Source: Micromonospora endolithica (GTDB lineage Bacteria; Actinomycetota; Actinomycetes; Mycobacteriales; Micromonosporaceae). From it: a stretch of 64,000 nt of DNA. The stretch covers positions 434,001 to 498,000 of the forward strand of contig NZ_RBAK01000003.1 of NCBI RefSeq assembly GCF_003626595.1. The letters are read 5' to 3'. A model generated the notes under the pieces. It was not told the origin of the DNA and did no database searches. It was given only the letters and a program-made list of their open reading frames with translations. Numbering within the stretch: the stretch's first letter is position 1; the number at the start of each line of letters is the position of its first letter. Shown here piece after piece: positions 9,553 to 18,745 of this stretch. Position numbers and translations under genes: made by a program.

Positions 9553-9586
9553 GCCGGGCCGGCGGGCATTCGCCCACCGGCCCGGC
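9553..9586 (-). terminator. Hairpin between the DUF2267 gene and the spermidine synthase-like gene
   Basis: 15-bp stem with one mismatch (9553-9567 with 9572-9586) and ATTC loop, located just downstream of the reverse-strand DUF2267 gene. Probably its terminator. Confidence 0.6.
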
Positions 9587-9612
9587 ACGCCGTGCCGGTG
9601 CGCCGGGTGGCC

Positions 9613-10590
9613 TCAGCCGCCGGCCATTCCGGCGCCGGCCTCGTCGATCGCGTCGTCGACGGCGTACGCCAGGTCGACGTCCTGCGCGGTCACCGCCCCC
9701 ACCTGCCGGGAACGGACGGTCAGCACGGCGGTGGTGGCGTCCGGCCGGCCGATCCGCGGGCCGCGGCCGATCTCCACCCGCAGCCGGTCCAGCCGGTCCA
9801 GCACCCGGTCCAGGTTGTCCGCCGGCAACTCGACCGTCCGGGTGAGCGACGTGCCGTCACCCGACCAGTAGGTGAGCGCGTCCAGCGCGGCGTCGAGTTC
9901 CGCGCCGCGCAGCGGCGGCGTGCTGGTCGTCGGGCCGACCACCCCGCCGCCGGGATCCGGCGGGGCCAGCAGTTGCCGAAGCTCGTCCGGCACGTGCAGC
10001 GACTCGATCAGCTCGCCGTCGCGGTCGGCCAGCGCGGAGAGCGTCGCCGCCGCCTGGTAGCGGGCCTGCTCCGGGTCGCGGCCGCTGAGCCGGCCCACCT
10101 CGGCCAGGAAGCCGGGCAGGTCGTCGTGGGCGCGCACGCCGTCGACCGGCGTGACGTCGTGCAGCGACACCGGCACCGCCGCCAGCAACCGGCGCCGCTG
10201 GCCCTCGTCGAGGGCCCAGGCCAGGGCCAGCACGGTGGCCTCCGCACCGACCTTCGCGGTACGGAAGTCGACGCCGGCTCGTCGACCGATGTCGTCGACC
10301 AGGTCGCGGTAGCCCAGGGTGGTCACCGGCGCACCCGGGTCGGGTTCCGGACGCGGCCGGGTGGTCTCCCCGACACCGGCGGGAGGCGGTGCGGGCCCGC
10401 CCCGGGTGCTGTCGGCCTTGTGCCGGCTGCCCGCCGGCGGCGGCCCGTCCCGCCGGCCCCTGTCCAGGCTGGTGGGCTGCTTGGAGGCGCTCAGGCTGGC
10501 GCCGGTCTCACTGGCCTGCATGCCGCGTTCCCGGGCCTGGCGGGCCAGCGCCCGACGGCGCTGGTTGTCGCCCTCCATCTGCTTGCGCAT
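9613..10590 (-). CDS. DUF2267 protein with a C-terminal pterin-dehydratase-like domain
   Basis: Unknown function, cytoplasmic. Residues 1-90 are charged and disordered. Residues ~92-215 fit DUF2267 (YRDLVDDIGRRAGVD, then DEGQRRRLLAAVP and repeated helical pairs). Residues ~235-325 resemble pterin-4a-carbinolamine dehydratase: an alpha-beta layout ending in VTAQDVDLAYAVDDAID. The catalytic EHHP of real dehydratases is missing; the aligned stretch reads GPRIGRP, so this half is probably not an enzyme. ATG 10590 has GAGGTG 6 nt upstream. The next gene to the right is divergent. DUF2267 assignment is good; the dehydratase-like call is from pattern memory. Confidence 0.75.
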   Translation of the reverse strand: MRKQMEGDNQRRRALARQARERGMQASETGASLSASKQPTSLDRGRRDGPPPAGSRHKADSTRGGPAPPPAGVGETTRPRPEPDPGAPVTTLGYRDLVDDIGRRAGVDFRTAKVGAEATVLALAWALDEGQRRRLLAAVPVSLHDVTPVDGVRAHDDLPGFLAEVGRLSGRDPEQARYQAAATLSALADRDGELIESLHVPDELRQLLAPPDPGGGVVGPTTSTPPLRGAELDAALDALTYWSGDGTSLTRTVELPADNLDRVLDRLDRLRVEIGRGPRIGRPDATTAVLTVRSRQVGAVTAQDVDLAYAVDDAIDEAGAGMAGG

Positions 10591-10779
10591 GGTGACACCT
10601 CGCTTCCGCTGAGGGTGCTCACTACTCCGTCGGGTCGCCTTCCCGCCGGCGGTGGGGAAGTAACGGGCGCGGGCCGCGCCCGATCTTCATCCCGGGCGGG
10701 TGAGGGGCGCTCACCCCGGCGTGGCCGACGATGGCCACGGACCGCGGAACTTCCGATGTACGCGGAAGGGAAGGTCGTC

Positions 10780-11091
10780 ATGAAGAGGATCGTCGAGATC
10801 GTGCCCGCCCGGCCCGGCTGGTACGCCCGTTGGCGACACGCACCCGAGGACACCCGCTGTTACGCGGTGAGCCTGTGGGCGTTGCTGGAGGAGGCGGACG
10901 GTACCGGCCGGGAAGTCATCGGTGTGGACTGCATCGGCCAGTGGCCGGGGGCGGACGACAACGAGGCGGGTGGGGAATTCGTCCGTTATCTCTTCCAGAC
11001 GCCCGATTCGGGGACGCCGGAGGACGCGGCGCCGCCCGGGGTCGAGCAGCGGCAGGCCGGACCGCGTCTGCAACCGGTCACCACGCCCTGA
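10780..11091 (+). CDS. Conserved small protein of unknown function
   Basis: 103-aa protein I do not recognise. It opens MKRIVEIVPARPGWYARW and includes EVIGVDCIGQWPG; the C-terminal 30 residues are Pro/Gln-rich and probably disordered. ATG 10780 is chosen over ATG 10756 because GGAAGGG lies 9 nt upstream. No signal peptide or membrane segment. It starts from the divergent region shared with the DUF2267 gene and ends at a 12-bp convergent terminator. Codon usage is normal for the window, which supports it being real. Confidence 0.7.
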   Translation: MKRIVEIVPARPGWYARWRHAPEDTRCYAVSLWALLEEADGTGREVIGVDCIGQWPGADDNEAGGEFVRYLFQTPDSGTPEDAAPPGVEQRQAGPRLQPVTTP

Positions 11092-11103
11092 ACCACACTC
11101 CCG

Positions 11104-11136
11104 GGCCCCCGACCCCTGGTCCCAGGGTCGGGGGCC
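11104..11136. terminator. Convergent terminator
   Basis: Perfect 12-bp stem (11104-11115 with 11125-11136) between the ends of the small unknown gene and the reverse-strand STAS gene. Confidence 0.65.
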
Positions 11137-11157
11137 ACCCCCCACCCCGGGTCGGGG

Positions 11158-11496
11158 TCAGCCGGTGGCGCGTAGGTCGGCGCCGGGCTCGACGGCCAGC
11201 AGCTCGGCCAGGCCGGTGCGGTCGAGCAGCTGCTGGAGCTGCGGGCCGACGCCGGTCAGCCGTACCGGGCCGGTGCCGGCGCGGTGCGCCACCAGGAACG
11301 CGCTGAGGCCGGAGGAGTCGCACAGCCCGACCCCGGTGACGTCGATCTCCAGCTCCTGGCACCCCTCCCGACGCAGCTCGGCGGCGAGGTCGGTCAGCTC
11401 CGGCGCGGTGTCGTAGTCCAGGTCGCCGGTCAGCCGCAGGCGGGCGCGCCCGGCGTCGAGCCGGGTCACCTCGATGGTCAACAGCTGGGACGCCAT
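11158..11496 (-). CDS. STAS domain anti-sigma factor antagonist (1)
   Basis: 112-aa single-domain STAS protein, the type that binds anti-sigma kinases when unphosphorylated. It has LRLTGDLDYDTAPEL at the N-terminal strand-helix and the phospho-site motif D60-S-S-G-L at the start of helix 2. ATG 11496 is chosen; upstream in-frame codons read as non-coding sequence. It lies 58 bp downstream of a second STAS gene on the same strand, so the two may be co-transcribed. No anti-sigma kinase (HATPase) is encoded in the window, so its partner must be elsewhere. Confidence 0.88.
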   Translation of the reverse strand: MASQLLTIEVTRLDAGRARLRLTGDLDYDTAPELTDLAAELRREGCQELEIDVTGVGLCDSSGLSAFLVAHRAGTGPVRLTGVGPQLQQLLDRTGLAELLAVEPGADLRATG

Positions 11497-11554
11497 GGCT
11501 ACATGTTTCCAGGACCACGCCGGGATGGCCAACGCGGGGCGGAACGCGTCGCCC

Positions 11555-11914
11555 TCAGCCCCGCCCGGCCGGACGTGCGGCGGCATCGGCGTGCGGGTCG
11601 CCCAGCGGCCGGGCCAGCAGCCCGGTGACGCCGGTCATGTCCAGGATCGTCGCCAGGAAGCGGGGGACGGCGCGCAACTCCAGGGCGGTGCCCGACTGCT
11701 GCCCCTCACGCCAGGCGTGCACGATCACGCCGAGACCGGTGCTGTCGATGAACTCCAGGGCGGCGAAGTCCAGCACGAGCAGTGCCGGCTTGTCCGCCAG
11801 TATCCGGTCGACCTCGGCGTGCAGCGGCGCCGCCGAGGTGTAGACGAGGTCGCCGCCGACCGTGATGACGGGAGCGTCCCGGTTCGACCGGTCGAGGGAC
11901 ATGCGCAGCGGCAC
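11555..11914 (-). CDS. STAS domain anti-sigma factor antagonist (2)
   Basis: 119-aa STAS protein with ITVGGDLVYTSAAPL and the phosphorylatable D57-S-T-G-L motif. GTG 11914 is favoured because GGGGAGGAG lies about 9 nt upstream; a TTG at 11950 and an ATG at 11902 are in frame. It is divergent from the SpoIIE-type phosphatase gene at 12157, whose product would be the natural phosphatase for STAS proteins like this one. The 242-bp divergent region should hold promoters for both. Confidence 0.88.
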   Translation of the reverse strand: MPLRMSLDRSNRDAPVITVGGDLVYTSAAPLHAEVDRILADKPALLVLDFAALEFIDSTGLGVIVHAWREGQQSGTALELRAVPRFLATILDMTGVTGLLARPLGDPHADAAARPAGRG

Positions 11915-12156
11915 CGTTTCGGATCTCCTCCCCTGGGCTGACCCGATCAACGCCTCTCCACAGGCTGCCGGTCAGCACGGCCGAGGGGATGGTAACAACC
12001 CCCGGCGGGCCCCGCCGGGGTGCGCACGTACCCGCCCGCGAGGGCGGCGCAGGAGTGGCGGAACCGGCTCACCGGCGTAGGGTGGGACGCAGAGATTTGA
12101 CCACAAGCGTCGTTTCCGACGCGGTACGGATGTCGACAAGGAGTGGGGCTCGACTG

Positions 12157-13908
12157 GTGACTGCCGCCGACGTCAGGGGCCATGACCCGGGCGACGGACG
12201 TGTCTGGACGCCGAGCGCCGCGCGCACTCCGGCGTTCTCCGCCGACGTGCCCGGTCGTCCCGCCCTGCCCGCGCTCGCCCCGGACCGTGGCCACGCCGCG
12301 CCGGACTGGTCGGAGGTCGTCGAACACTTCCGCGAGGGTCTGGTCATCTGCGACGCCGACGGGGTCGTACGCCAGGTCAGTCCGGTCGCCGAGCGGTTGC
12401 TGCCCGAAGTCGTCCCCGGCGCGCTGCTCGCCGCGGCCGGGGTGACCGGTCTGGTCGCCGGCGGCGACTTCACCCACCACGGACGGCGGCTGCGCGCCCG
12501 ACGGATGCCGCTGTCGGCGGGCCGCTCCTGCTGGTACGTCGAGGACGTCACCGAGATCGTCTCCCGCGCCGACGCGCTGCTCGCCGAGCGGGCCCGCTCG
12601 GCGTTCCTCGCCGTGGTCGGCGAGAAGCTGGGCAACCCCCTGCACCCGGACCGGGCCGCAGCGGCGGTGGTCCGGCTGGCGGTGCCCACCCTGGCCGAGG
12701 TCGCGGTGCTGGTGCTGGCGCCCCGCTCGGGACGCTCCCGCTGGTGGCGTGCCTCGCGCGGCGACGACGAGATGCCCACCGTGGACAGCGGCGTGCTGGC
12801 CGCTCCCGACCTGCCCCCGGCCATCGCCGAGGGCCTGCTCGGCGCCGAGCCGCACGCGGTGGACTGGCTGGTCGAGCAGGCGGTGGAGGCGGGCTGGCTG
12901 CCCGGCCTGACCTCGGTCGAGGCGTGCGCCCGGGTGGTGCCGCTGCCCGGCCGCGAGGCGCCGGTGGGGGTGCTGCTGGTCGCCCGGCGGGCCACCCGCT
13001 GGTACGACGAGGAGGACGTCGACCTGGTCCGGGCCTTCGCGGCGCGGGCCGGCGCGGCGTTGACCACCGCGGTGCTCTACCGCGACCAGGCCGAGGTGGC
13101 GGACACCCTGCAGGCCAGCCTGGTGCCGGTCGAGCCGGCCGAGGCCACGGGCGTGCAGTGGGGGACCGCGTACCGGCCGGCGCAGGCCGGGCTGCGCATC
13201 GGCGGCGACTTCTACGGCGCACACCGGCTGCCCGACGGCGGCTCGGTGTTCTTCCTCGGCGACGTCTCCGGCAAGGGTGTCGAGGCGGCCGTCTTCACCG
13301 GTCAGTTGCGGCAGTGCCTGCACGCGCTGCACCGGGTGGAGGCGCATCCGGCCCGGCTGCTGCGGCTGCTCAACGACGCGCTGCTGGAGACCACCCAGGC
13401 ACACGACCGCGGCCGTTTCGCCACCATGGTGCTCGGCGTGGTCCGGCCGCACCGCGACGGCGGGCTGACCCTGGCCCTGGCCGGCGGCGGCCACCTGCCG
13501 CCGCTGGTGCTGCGCAACTCCGGTGCGGTCGAGCAGGTCCCGCTGAGCGGGATGCTGGTCGGCGTCGTACCGGACCCGCGTGTCGGGGAGGTGACGGTGC
13601 GGCTGGAACCCGGCGAGACGTGCCTGCTCTACAGCGACGGGATCACCGAGGCGCGCGGCGGCCGGCGGGGGCACGAGCAGTTCGGCCCGGAACGCCTGGT
13701 CAACGCGGTGACCGACTGCCAGCGGATGCCGGCGCCCGCCCTGGCCGAGCGGATCGAGCAGGTGACCTGCGACTGGCTCGGCCACGGGGACCATGACGAC
13801 ATCGCCGTACTGGCGCTGCGGGCGACCGGGCCGGGTGGGCGTACGCCCCGGCACCTGCACGCGGTGCCGGACCCGGCGGCGACCGGGACGAGGGGGCCGC
13901 GCGGGTGA
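12157..13908 (+). CDS. PAS/GAF SpoIIE-type PP2C phosphatase
   Basis: Signalling serine phosphatase of the RsbU/SpoIIE kind that would dephosphorylate STAS antagonists. Order: short variable N-terminus, PAS-like sensor (about 50-140, HFREGLVICDADG), GAF-like domain (about 160-330), then PP2C core from ~345. Metal-binding aspartates are visible in IGGDFYG (D351), GDVSGKG (D369), LYSDGITEA (D494) and HDDIAV (D547, D548). GTG 12157 is used because AAGGAGTGG lies about 10 nt upstream; ATG 12130 is an alternative. The gene overlaps the following cobalamin-binding gene by 4 nt (GTGA), so both products are made together. No membrane segments. Confidence 0.92.
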   Translation: MTAADVRGHDPGDGRVWTPSAARTPAFSADVPGRPALPALAPDRGHAAPDWSEVVEHFREGLVICDADGVVRQVSPVAERLLPEVVPGALLAAAGVTGLVAGGDFTHHGRRLRARRMPLSAGRSCWYVEDVTEIVSRADALLAERARSAFLAVVGEKLGNPLHPDRAAAAVVRLAVPTLAEVAVLVLAPRSGRSRWWRASRGDDEMPTVDSGVLAAPDLPPAIAEGLLGAEPHAVDWLVEQAVEAGWLPGLTSVEACARVVPLPGREAPVGVLLVARRATRWYDEEDVDLVRAFAARAGAALTTAVLYRDQAEVADTLQASLVPVEPAEATGVQWGTAYRPAQAGLRIGGDFYGAHRLPDGGSVFFLGDVSGKGVEAAVFTGQLRQCLHALHRVEAHPARLLRLLNDALLETTQAHDRGRFATMVLGVVRPHRDGGLTLALAGGGHLPPLVLRNSGAVEQVPLSGMLVGVVPDPRVGEVTVRLEPGETCLLYSDGITEARGGRRGHEQFGPERLVNAVTDCQRMPAPALAERIEQVTCDWLGHGDHDDIAVLALRATGPGGRTPRHLHAVPDPAATGTRGPRG

Positions 13909-14954
13909 GCGCTCCGACGACCCGGGCCGAACTGACCGACGTCTGGTCCGGCTACCTGGAGAGCCTCCAGGAGGCCGACGAATACGGCGCGATCGAGGTG
14001 GCGACCGGTCTGCTGGAGGACGGTGTGCCGGCCGAACGGGTCCTGCTGGACCTGGTGGCGCCCGCGCAGGCCGAGGTGGGGGAGCGGTGGGCGCGCAACG
14101 AGTGGAGCGTCGCCCAGGAGCACGCCGCCACCCACATCAGCGAGCAGGTGGTGGCGGCCGTCGCGGCGTACGCGGCTCCGCGCCCGACCCGGGGTCGGAT
14201 CGTGGTGGCCTGCATGGACGGCGAGTGGCACGCGCTGCCGCCGCGGCTGGTGGCCGAGGTGCTGCGGCTGCGGGGCTGGCAGGTGACCTTCCTCGGGGCC
14301 AGCGTTCCGGCGGCGCACCTCGTGTCGTACCTGCACCGGCACGACGCGCACGCGGTGGCGCTGGCGTGTGCGCTGCCGATGCGGTTGCCGCACGCCCACC
14401 GGATGATCGAGGCGTGCCGCCGTTCCGACGTGCCGGTGGTGGTCGGCGGCCGGGGGTTCGGTGTGGACGGGCGGTGGGCGCGCCGGCTGGGGGTGGCGTG
14501 GGCGCCGGACGCGCCTTCCGCGGCCGACCTGGTGGCCGACGAGCCGGCGCTGCGCCGGGTGCCGCCGGCACGACTGTCCCACCTGGCCGACGACGAGTAC
14601 GCGAGCCTGGTCAAGCGGCGCGGTGAGCTGATCGACGAGGCGGTCGCGGACCTGCGGGAGCGGGTGCCGTCGGCCCGGGACTACACCTCCGCCCAGTGGG
14701 ACTCCACGATCGGCGACCTGGGTTACATCCTGGACTTTCTCGCCGCGGCACTCTACGTCGACGACAGCACGCTGTTCACCGAGTTCGTCGACTGGCTGGT
14801 CGCCGTTCTGACCAGCCGTGGCGTGCCGGCGGGCGCGGTGGGGGCGACGTTGGACCAGTACGCCCGCGCGCTGCGGGACTTTCCCCGGGCGACCCGGTTC
14901 CTGGCGCGGGGACGGGCGTCGGTGGCGGCGGCCGGCAGCGCGGCCACCGGCTGA
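13905..14954 (+). CDS. Cobalamin-binding photoreceptor-like protein without DNA-binding domain
   Basis: 349-aa protein. Residues ~10-90 form the helical-bundle B12 cap domain and contain an exact W-x9-E-H (W62, E72, H73), the signature of CarH/LitR-type adenosylcobalamin photoreceptors. Residues ~98-200 are the B12-binding Rossmann domain: the usual ExHxxG reads E107-W-H109-A-L-P, keeping the lower-ligand His but replacing Gly by Pro, followed by TFLGASVP and VVVGGRGFG. Instead of an N-terminal MerR DNA-binding domain there is a C-terminal helical domain (~205-345) of unknown role. Coupled by GTGA overlap to the phosphatase gene, and followed by STAS and receiver genes, so it probably senses B12, light or redox for a partner switch. 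Function is inference. Confidence 0.82.
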   Translation: MSAPTTRAELTDVWSGYLESLQEADEYGAIEVATGLLEDGVPAERVLLDLVAPAQAEVGERWARNEWSVAQEHAATHISEQVVAAVAAYAAPRPTRGRIVVACMDGEWHALPPRLVAEVLRLRGWQVTFLGASVPAAHLVSYLHRHDAHAVALACALPMRLPHAHRMIEACRRSDVPVVVGGRGFGVDGRWARRLGVAWAPDAPSAADLVADEPALRRVPPARLSHLADDEYASLVKRRGELIDEAVADLRERVPSARDYTSAQWDSTIGDLGYILDFLAAALYVDDSTLFTEFVDWLVAVLTSRGVPAGAVGATLDQYARALRDFPRATRFLARGRASVAAAGSAATG

Positions 14955-14960
14955 CCCGTG

Positions 14961-14989
14961 CCGGATCCGTCGGACCCCCTGCTTATACT
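14961..14989 (+). promoter_or_regulatory. Possible promoter for the third STAS gene
   Basis: TATACT at 14984-14989 is a good sigma-70 type -10 box, rare in such GC-rich DNA, 48 bp before the STAS start. The -35 at the right spacing (14961-14966) is weak. A small hairpin (CTTGC/GCAAG) follows the -10. Confidence 0.35.
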
Positions 14990-15036
14990 TGCTCCACTGC
15001 AAGCGTCTCGGCCTGCGGTGGAGCGAGGGGGCCCGG

Positions 15037-15384
15037 GTGTCGTTCACCGTGACGTACGCCGAGCACGACGACGGCGGGGCGCACCTGCTGCTCACCGGCG
15101 AGCTGGACATGAGCACCGTGCCCGAGCTGACCGCCGCGCTGGACCGGTCGTTCGCCACCGGCGCCCGCCGCATCCTGCTCGACCTGACCGACCTGACCTT
15201 CTGCGACTCGACCGGCATCGCCGCCTTCGTGCGCGGCGACAACCGGGCGGCCGCCGAGGGCGGCTGGCTGCGGCTCACCGGCGCCACCGGGCGGGTCGAC
15301 CGGGTGCTCCGGGTGACCGGTCTGGCCGACGTGCTGGGGCACGATTCCGACAGCCCGGCCCCGACACCGCGTACGGCCGGTTGA
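15037..15384 (+). CDS. STAS domain anti-sigma factor antagonist (3)
   Basis: 115-aa STAS protein with LLLTGELDMSTVPEL and the phospho-site motif D57-S-T-G-I. GTG 15037 follows a purine-rich GAGCGAGGGGG. It lies 82 bp downstream of the B12-binding gene and may be transcribed from its own TATACT promoter or by read-through. Together with the two reverse STAS genes it makes three antagonists within 4 kb, suggesting that the neighbouring phosphatase controls more than one branch, or that the copies have specialised. Confidence 0.88.
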   Translation: MSFTVTYAEHDDGGAHLLLTGELDMSTVPELTAALDRSFATGARRILLDLTDLTFCDSTGIAAFVRGDNRAAAEGGWLRLTGATGRVDRVLRVTGLADVLGHDSDSPAPTPRTAG

Positions 15385-15454
15385 TGGGCTAGATTTTCCC
15401 GCCAGCACGGTGACCGCCAGGTCCCGCCCTCCCGATACCACTAAGCAGGTAACC

Positions 15455-15898
15455 ATGGGTTCTGTCGCGAGTCCGGTACGCATCCTGGTGGTGGACGACG
15501 ACCCGGGTGACGTGCTGATGATCGAGGAGGCGCTCGCCGACTCCGACGTCGAGAAGGTCATCGACGTGGTCAGCGACGGCCAGGAGGCGATGGAGTTCCT
15601 GCGTCGGGAGGGCCGGCACACGGAGGCGCGACGTCCCGACGTCATCCTGCTCGACCTGAACATGCCCCGGATGGACGGCCGGCAGGTGCTCGGCGAGGTC
15701 AAGAGCGACGACGACCTGCGGACCATCCCGATCGTCGTGTTGACCACGTCCAACGCCGACAACGACATCCTGGGCAGCTACACGCTCCAGGCCAACGCCT
15801 ACGTCACCAAGCCGATCGACCTGGACGACTTCAACGACGTGGTACGCCGCATCGACGAGTTCTTCGGCCGTGTGGTGGTGCTCCCGAAGCGCTCCTGA
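15455..15898 (+). CDS. Stand-alone receiver response regulator (Rcp1-like)
   Basis: 147-aa receiver domain with no output domain. Acidic pocket VVDDDPGD (12-19), phospho-acceptor D67 in LLDLNMP, Thr in VVLTTSNAD (94-102) and K119 in YVTKPID. The DDDPGD start, the LLDLNMPRMDG block and the inserted LTTS loop are typical of the Rcp1 subfamily, first known as partners of phytochromes and used by other hybrid kinases. No cognate kinase is present in the window. As the last gene of the STAS/phosphatase/B12 block it could feed a phosphorelay input into the partner switch. Start ATG 15455 is clear; the ribosome site is weak. Confidence 0.9.
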   Translation: MGSVASPVRILVVDDDPGDVLMIEEALADSDVEKVIDVVSDGQEAMEFLRREGRHTEARRPDVILLDLNMPRMDGRQVLGEVKSDDDLRTIPIVVLTTSNADNDILGSYTLQANAYVTKPIDLDDFNDVVRRIDEFFGRVVVLPKRS

Positions 15899-15929
15899 GG
15901 CGGCCGTCCCGGCGCGCCGCGCACGCCGG

Positions 15930-16775
15930 TCAGGTGAGCGCGGCGACGATCGTGGTGGCTCGCTCCTCGTGCTGGGCGTACGCGTCGGGGAAGGCGGACA
16001 CCTGGACCGCCTGGGCCGCCCCGGCGACGCTCATCTCCGGCCAGCCGGGGATCTCCCGCAGCGCCCGGTAGAACGCGGCGGCGGCGTAGGACGGGCGCAT
16101 CAGCTCGGCCACCGTGCCCCAGCCGCTGCTGGGCCGCTGCTGGAACAGGCCCACCGAGTCGTGGTCGGCCCCGCTGCCCTGGTTGGGCAGGTCGAGGGAC
16201 TCCGGTACCCAGTCGTTGGCCAGGTTGTACAGGTTGCTCTCCTGCATCGCGGTGGCCATCGCGACGACCAGCGCCCGGCGCGGCATCTTCTCCCTGACGC
16301 CGACGTCGACGATCACCTTCGCGTTGTCCATCTGGACCTGGGTGAGGCCGGCGACCGGCCGGGGACGGGCCGGCCGGGCGGGTCGGGCCGGCTTCTTCGC
16401 CGCGGCCCGGGTCGCCGAGGGGGAGGGCTTGGCGCTCGGGGTGGGGCGGGCCGGGGTGGGGGAGACGGCCCGGTCGAGGGACCGGGAGGCGCGTTCGTCG
16501 GTGGCGGCGCGGTCGGCCAGGGCCTCGGCGACCGGCTCGCGTTCGGCCTCGGCGCGGTCGCCGGGGCCGCTGACCGCCACGGCGCCGACGCCGAGGCAGC
16601 AGGTGACTCCGGCGGCGAGCGCGATCCGCATCGGCACCGACGCGAGCAGGCCGCGTCGGGGCTGTTCGGGGAGGCGATGCCGACCGATCGTCCGTTCGGT
16701 TGAGGGGCTGTCGACCGTACGGGTGCTCGGTCGTTCCTCGGTCAGCTTCGGGGCGAGGGAGTCGTCGGGGTGCAC
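15930..16775 (-). CDS. Membrane-anchored lysozyme/transglycosylase-like protein
   Basis: 281-aa envelope protein. GTG 16775 opens a ~45-residue cytoplasmic tail, then a hydrophobic segment (about 48-66), then a long Ala/Pro/Lys/Arg-rich extracellular linker (~70-140). The C-terminal ~140 residues are related to the secreted protein encoded at 30155-30742: both share ATA(M/L)QES(N/K)L, DHDS(V/Q)GLFQQRPSSGWGT and QVSA(F/Y)PD.YAQ. The Glu in MQES and the GLFQQRPSSGWG block look like a lysozyme-like glycan-binding/cleaving core. A late start at the Met before the hydrophobic segment would make it a secreted protein. Activity not proven. Confidence 0.78.
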   Translation of the reverse strand: MHPDDSLAPKLTEERPSTRTVDSPSTERTIGRHRLPEQPRRGLLASVPMRIALAAGVTCCLGVGAVAVSGPGDRAEAEREPVAEALADRAATDERASRSLDRAVSPTPARPTPSAKPSPSATRAAAKKPARPARPARPRPVAGLTQVQMDNAKVIVDVGVREKMPRRALVVAMATAMQESNLYNLANDWVPESLDLPNQGSGADHDSVGLFQQRPSSGWGTVAELMRPSYAAAAFYRALREIPGWPEMSVAGAAQAVQVSAFPDAYAQHEERATTIVAALT

Positions 16776-16983
16776 CCGCCGAGGCTAGAGAGACCACGGC
16801 CCGTTGCCATCGGCCTGATTGGTGGCATGCGCCACAATTTGCGGCTATCCACCGGGACAATAGCCCCGATCGGCCAGCAAAGGATCTTTCTCGGCTGATC
16901 AGACTTGTCCGATAAAGCCGTGTGAAGACTCGTTTAACGGGCGGCCGGCCCGGCCTGATCACGGCGTAGGACGTCGCTCACCC

Positions 16984-17026
16984 CCCTCCCCCGTCCGGCC
17001 CCGATCCGGGGCCGGACGGGGGAGGG
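16984..17026 (-). terminator. Perfect 19-bp terminator hairpin
   Basis: Arms 16984-17002 and 17008-17026 pair perfectly with a 5-nt loop, 42 bp downstream of the reverse-strand OsmC gene. Also isolates the lysozyme-like gene from upstream transcription. Confidence 0.8.
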
Positions 17027-17067
17027 CCAGGGCATCCGGCCGGATCGGTGGCGGGCGCCCGGACGGA

Positions 17068-17496
17068 TCAGTGCCGGCCGTTCTCGGCCGGCGTCACGGT
17101 CAGCCGGTGCCGGCTGGTGTCGCTGCTGGAGAACGGCCACAGCCGGTCGGCGTGTTCCACCAGCTCGGCCAGTTGCTGCCGGCTGAGCCCGGCCGACGAG
17201 ATCGAGGCGTGCACGTCGGCCCGGTAGCGGCCGTCGTCGTCGCGGCCCAGCGTCGCCTCCGCGCGTACCTGCACCGTGTGCGCCTCGTTGGTGATCTCGC
17301 CTGCCGCCTCCACCGCGGCGTGGTGCAGGCAGGAGGCGAAGGCCGCGGCGAGCAACTGCTCCGGCGTGAGCCCGGTGCAGTGCGGTGCCAGCGGAGACGC
17401 CAGGGCGGTGGACAGACCGCCGTCGTCGGTGCGTACATGACCGCCCTCGGCGGTCGCGGTGGCCTTCTCGGGCAGCCAGGAACCTGGATCCGGCAT
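17068..17496 (-). CDS. OsmC/Ohr family protein lacking the resolving cysteine
   Basis: 142-aa OsmC-fold protein, a family of thiol peroxidases acting on organic hydroperoxides. The helix motif TPEQLLAAAFASCLHHA keeps the peroxidatic C56. In Ohr/OsmC the resolving Cys sits in a (C)P(F/Y)S motif late in the chain; here it reads W120-P-F-S, so that Cys is absent. Another Cys, C40, lies before TPEQ. The protein may work with an external thiol or may not be a peroxidase. ATG 17496 has GGGAGGAG upstream. It is 71 bp downstream of the kinase gene on the same strand, possibly co-transcribed. Confidence 0.85.
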   Translation of the reverse strand: MPDPGSWLPEKATATAEGGHVRTDDGGLSTALASPLAPHCTGLTPEQLLAAAFASCLHHAAVEAAGEITNEAHTVQVRAEATLGRDDDGRYRADVHASISSAGLSRQQLAELVEHADRLWPFSSSDTSRHRLTVTPAENGRH

Positions 17497-17567
17497 GGCG
17501 CTCCTCCCGTCACTTCCCCGTCCGGCTACCCGGCCCCCGGGCGGTGAAACCGCGCCCCCGGGTCCCG

Positions 17568-18518
<951 letters not shown>

Positions 18519-18745
18519 CGACCGCTCCTCGACTTGTCGTGCCCGGATGCGCCGGGGTGTCCGCCGGTGCCTCCGATGCCGGTACCCGGCCTCCCAGCAG
18601 GACAAACCGGAGCGCCGGTCGCGGCACACGCCGGTCGGCGGGAAAGCGCGGGCCGCGGGCCACGCGTACGGTCACCTTCGCTGGGTAGCGTTCCGGTGCC
18701 GTACGTCGGTGCGGCTGGTCCGATCGACCGGACGAGAGGGCGCCC

